Of a DNA stretch of 5,779 nt, positions 5,767-5,779 are shown in pieces. Origin of the DNA: an uncultured Campylobacter sp. (GTDB lineage: Bacteria > Campylobacterota > Campylobacteria > Campylobacterales > Campylobacteraceae); assembly GCF_937890585.1 (NCBI RefSeq), contig NZ_CALACG010000027.1:1-5779 (forward strand), in the 5' to 3' direction. Position 1 is the first letter of the stretch. Each line of letters begins with the position of its first letter. A model generated the notes under the pieces. The model was not told the DNA's origin. It saw nothing but the letters and a program-made list of their open reading frames with translations, and did no database searches. A program made the translations under genes and the position numbers.

Positions 5767-5779
5767 AAAAAACAATAGT

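Larger units (their letters stand above)
5450..5779 (+). other. Non-coding intergenic region downstream of the adhesin gene
   Basis: All frames are short and AT-rich with frequent stops, and no gene is convincing on either strand. The region contains an A/T inverted repeat (5490-5508), a small hairpin with a GCTA/TAGC stem (5528-5539), a G8 tract (5683-5690), a long inverted repeat (5702-5743) and a sigma-28-type promoter (5740-5766) pointing right. The layout suggests that the next gene starts just beyond the window on the same strand. Confidence 0.6.

Noticed and set aside
1..5779. CRISPR array, tRNA, rRNA or insertion sequence
   Set aside because: No short direct repeats with spacers, cloverleaf arms, rRNA signatures or transposase frames were seen.

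Overview
The window is dominated by one very large plus-strand gene (161-5449, 1762 codons). It encodes a modular, probably type I-secreted, surface-anchored adhesin of the LapA/BapA kind. AT-rich flanks carry regulatory-looking DNA. The AT-rich intergenic regions, the frequent 'aaattt' and 'ctaaat' runs, a FliA-like CGATAT promoter element and an intergenic poly-G tract all point to Campylobacterota. The most likely genus is Campylobacter, of the moderately GC-rich oral/intestinal type (C. concisus/curvus/showae/rectus); species is a guess.

Layout. Positions 1-38 can be read as the last codons of an upstream gene, followed by an A/T-only terminator-like hairpin (47-72). A good sigma-28 (FliA)-type promoter match lies at 103-129, a ribosome binding site at 149-153 and the start codon at 161. 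The protein has, in order: an N-terminal retention-like module (about residues 1-90); a linker without the usual LapG di-alanine site; five Ig-like repeats of about 127 residues (about 186-820), most opening with an EF-hand-like calcium loop; a less recognisable stretch with one further Ig-like unit (about 821-1080); a Trp-rich PA14-like putative carbohydrate-binding domain (about 1081-1300); and two tandem copies of a type I secretion C-terminal module (about 1371-1589 and 1590-1762).

The 330-bp tail (5450-5779) has no convincing gene. It holds an A/T inverted repeat near the stop codon, a G8 tract (5683-5690), a long inverted repeat and a second, better sigma-28-type promoter (5740-5766) that fires rightward off the window. 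Short sequence blocks are shared between the regions upstream of the two promoters, so the next gene may be a co-regulated paralogue.

How it may work together (inference): a flagellar-regulon promoter drives a large adhesin. A type I system encoded elsewhere exports it C-terminus first, the N-terminal module holds it in the outer membrane, calcium stiffens the Ig stalk, and the distal PA14 domain binds a glycan. No transporter, LapD/LapG or other partner gene is visible here.
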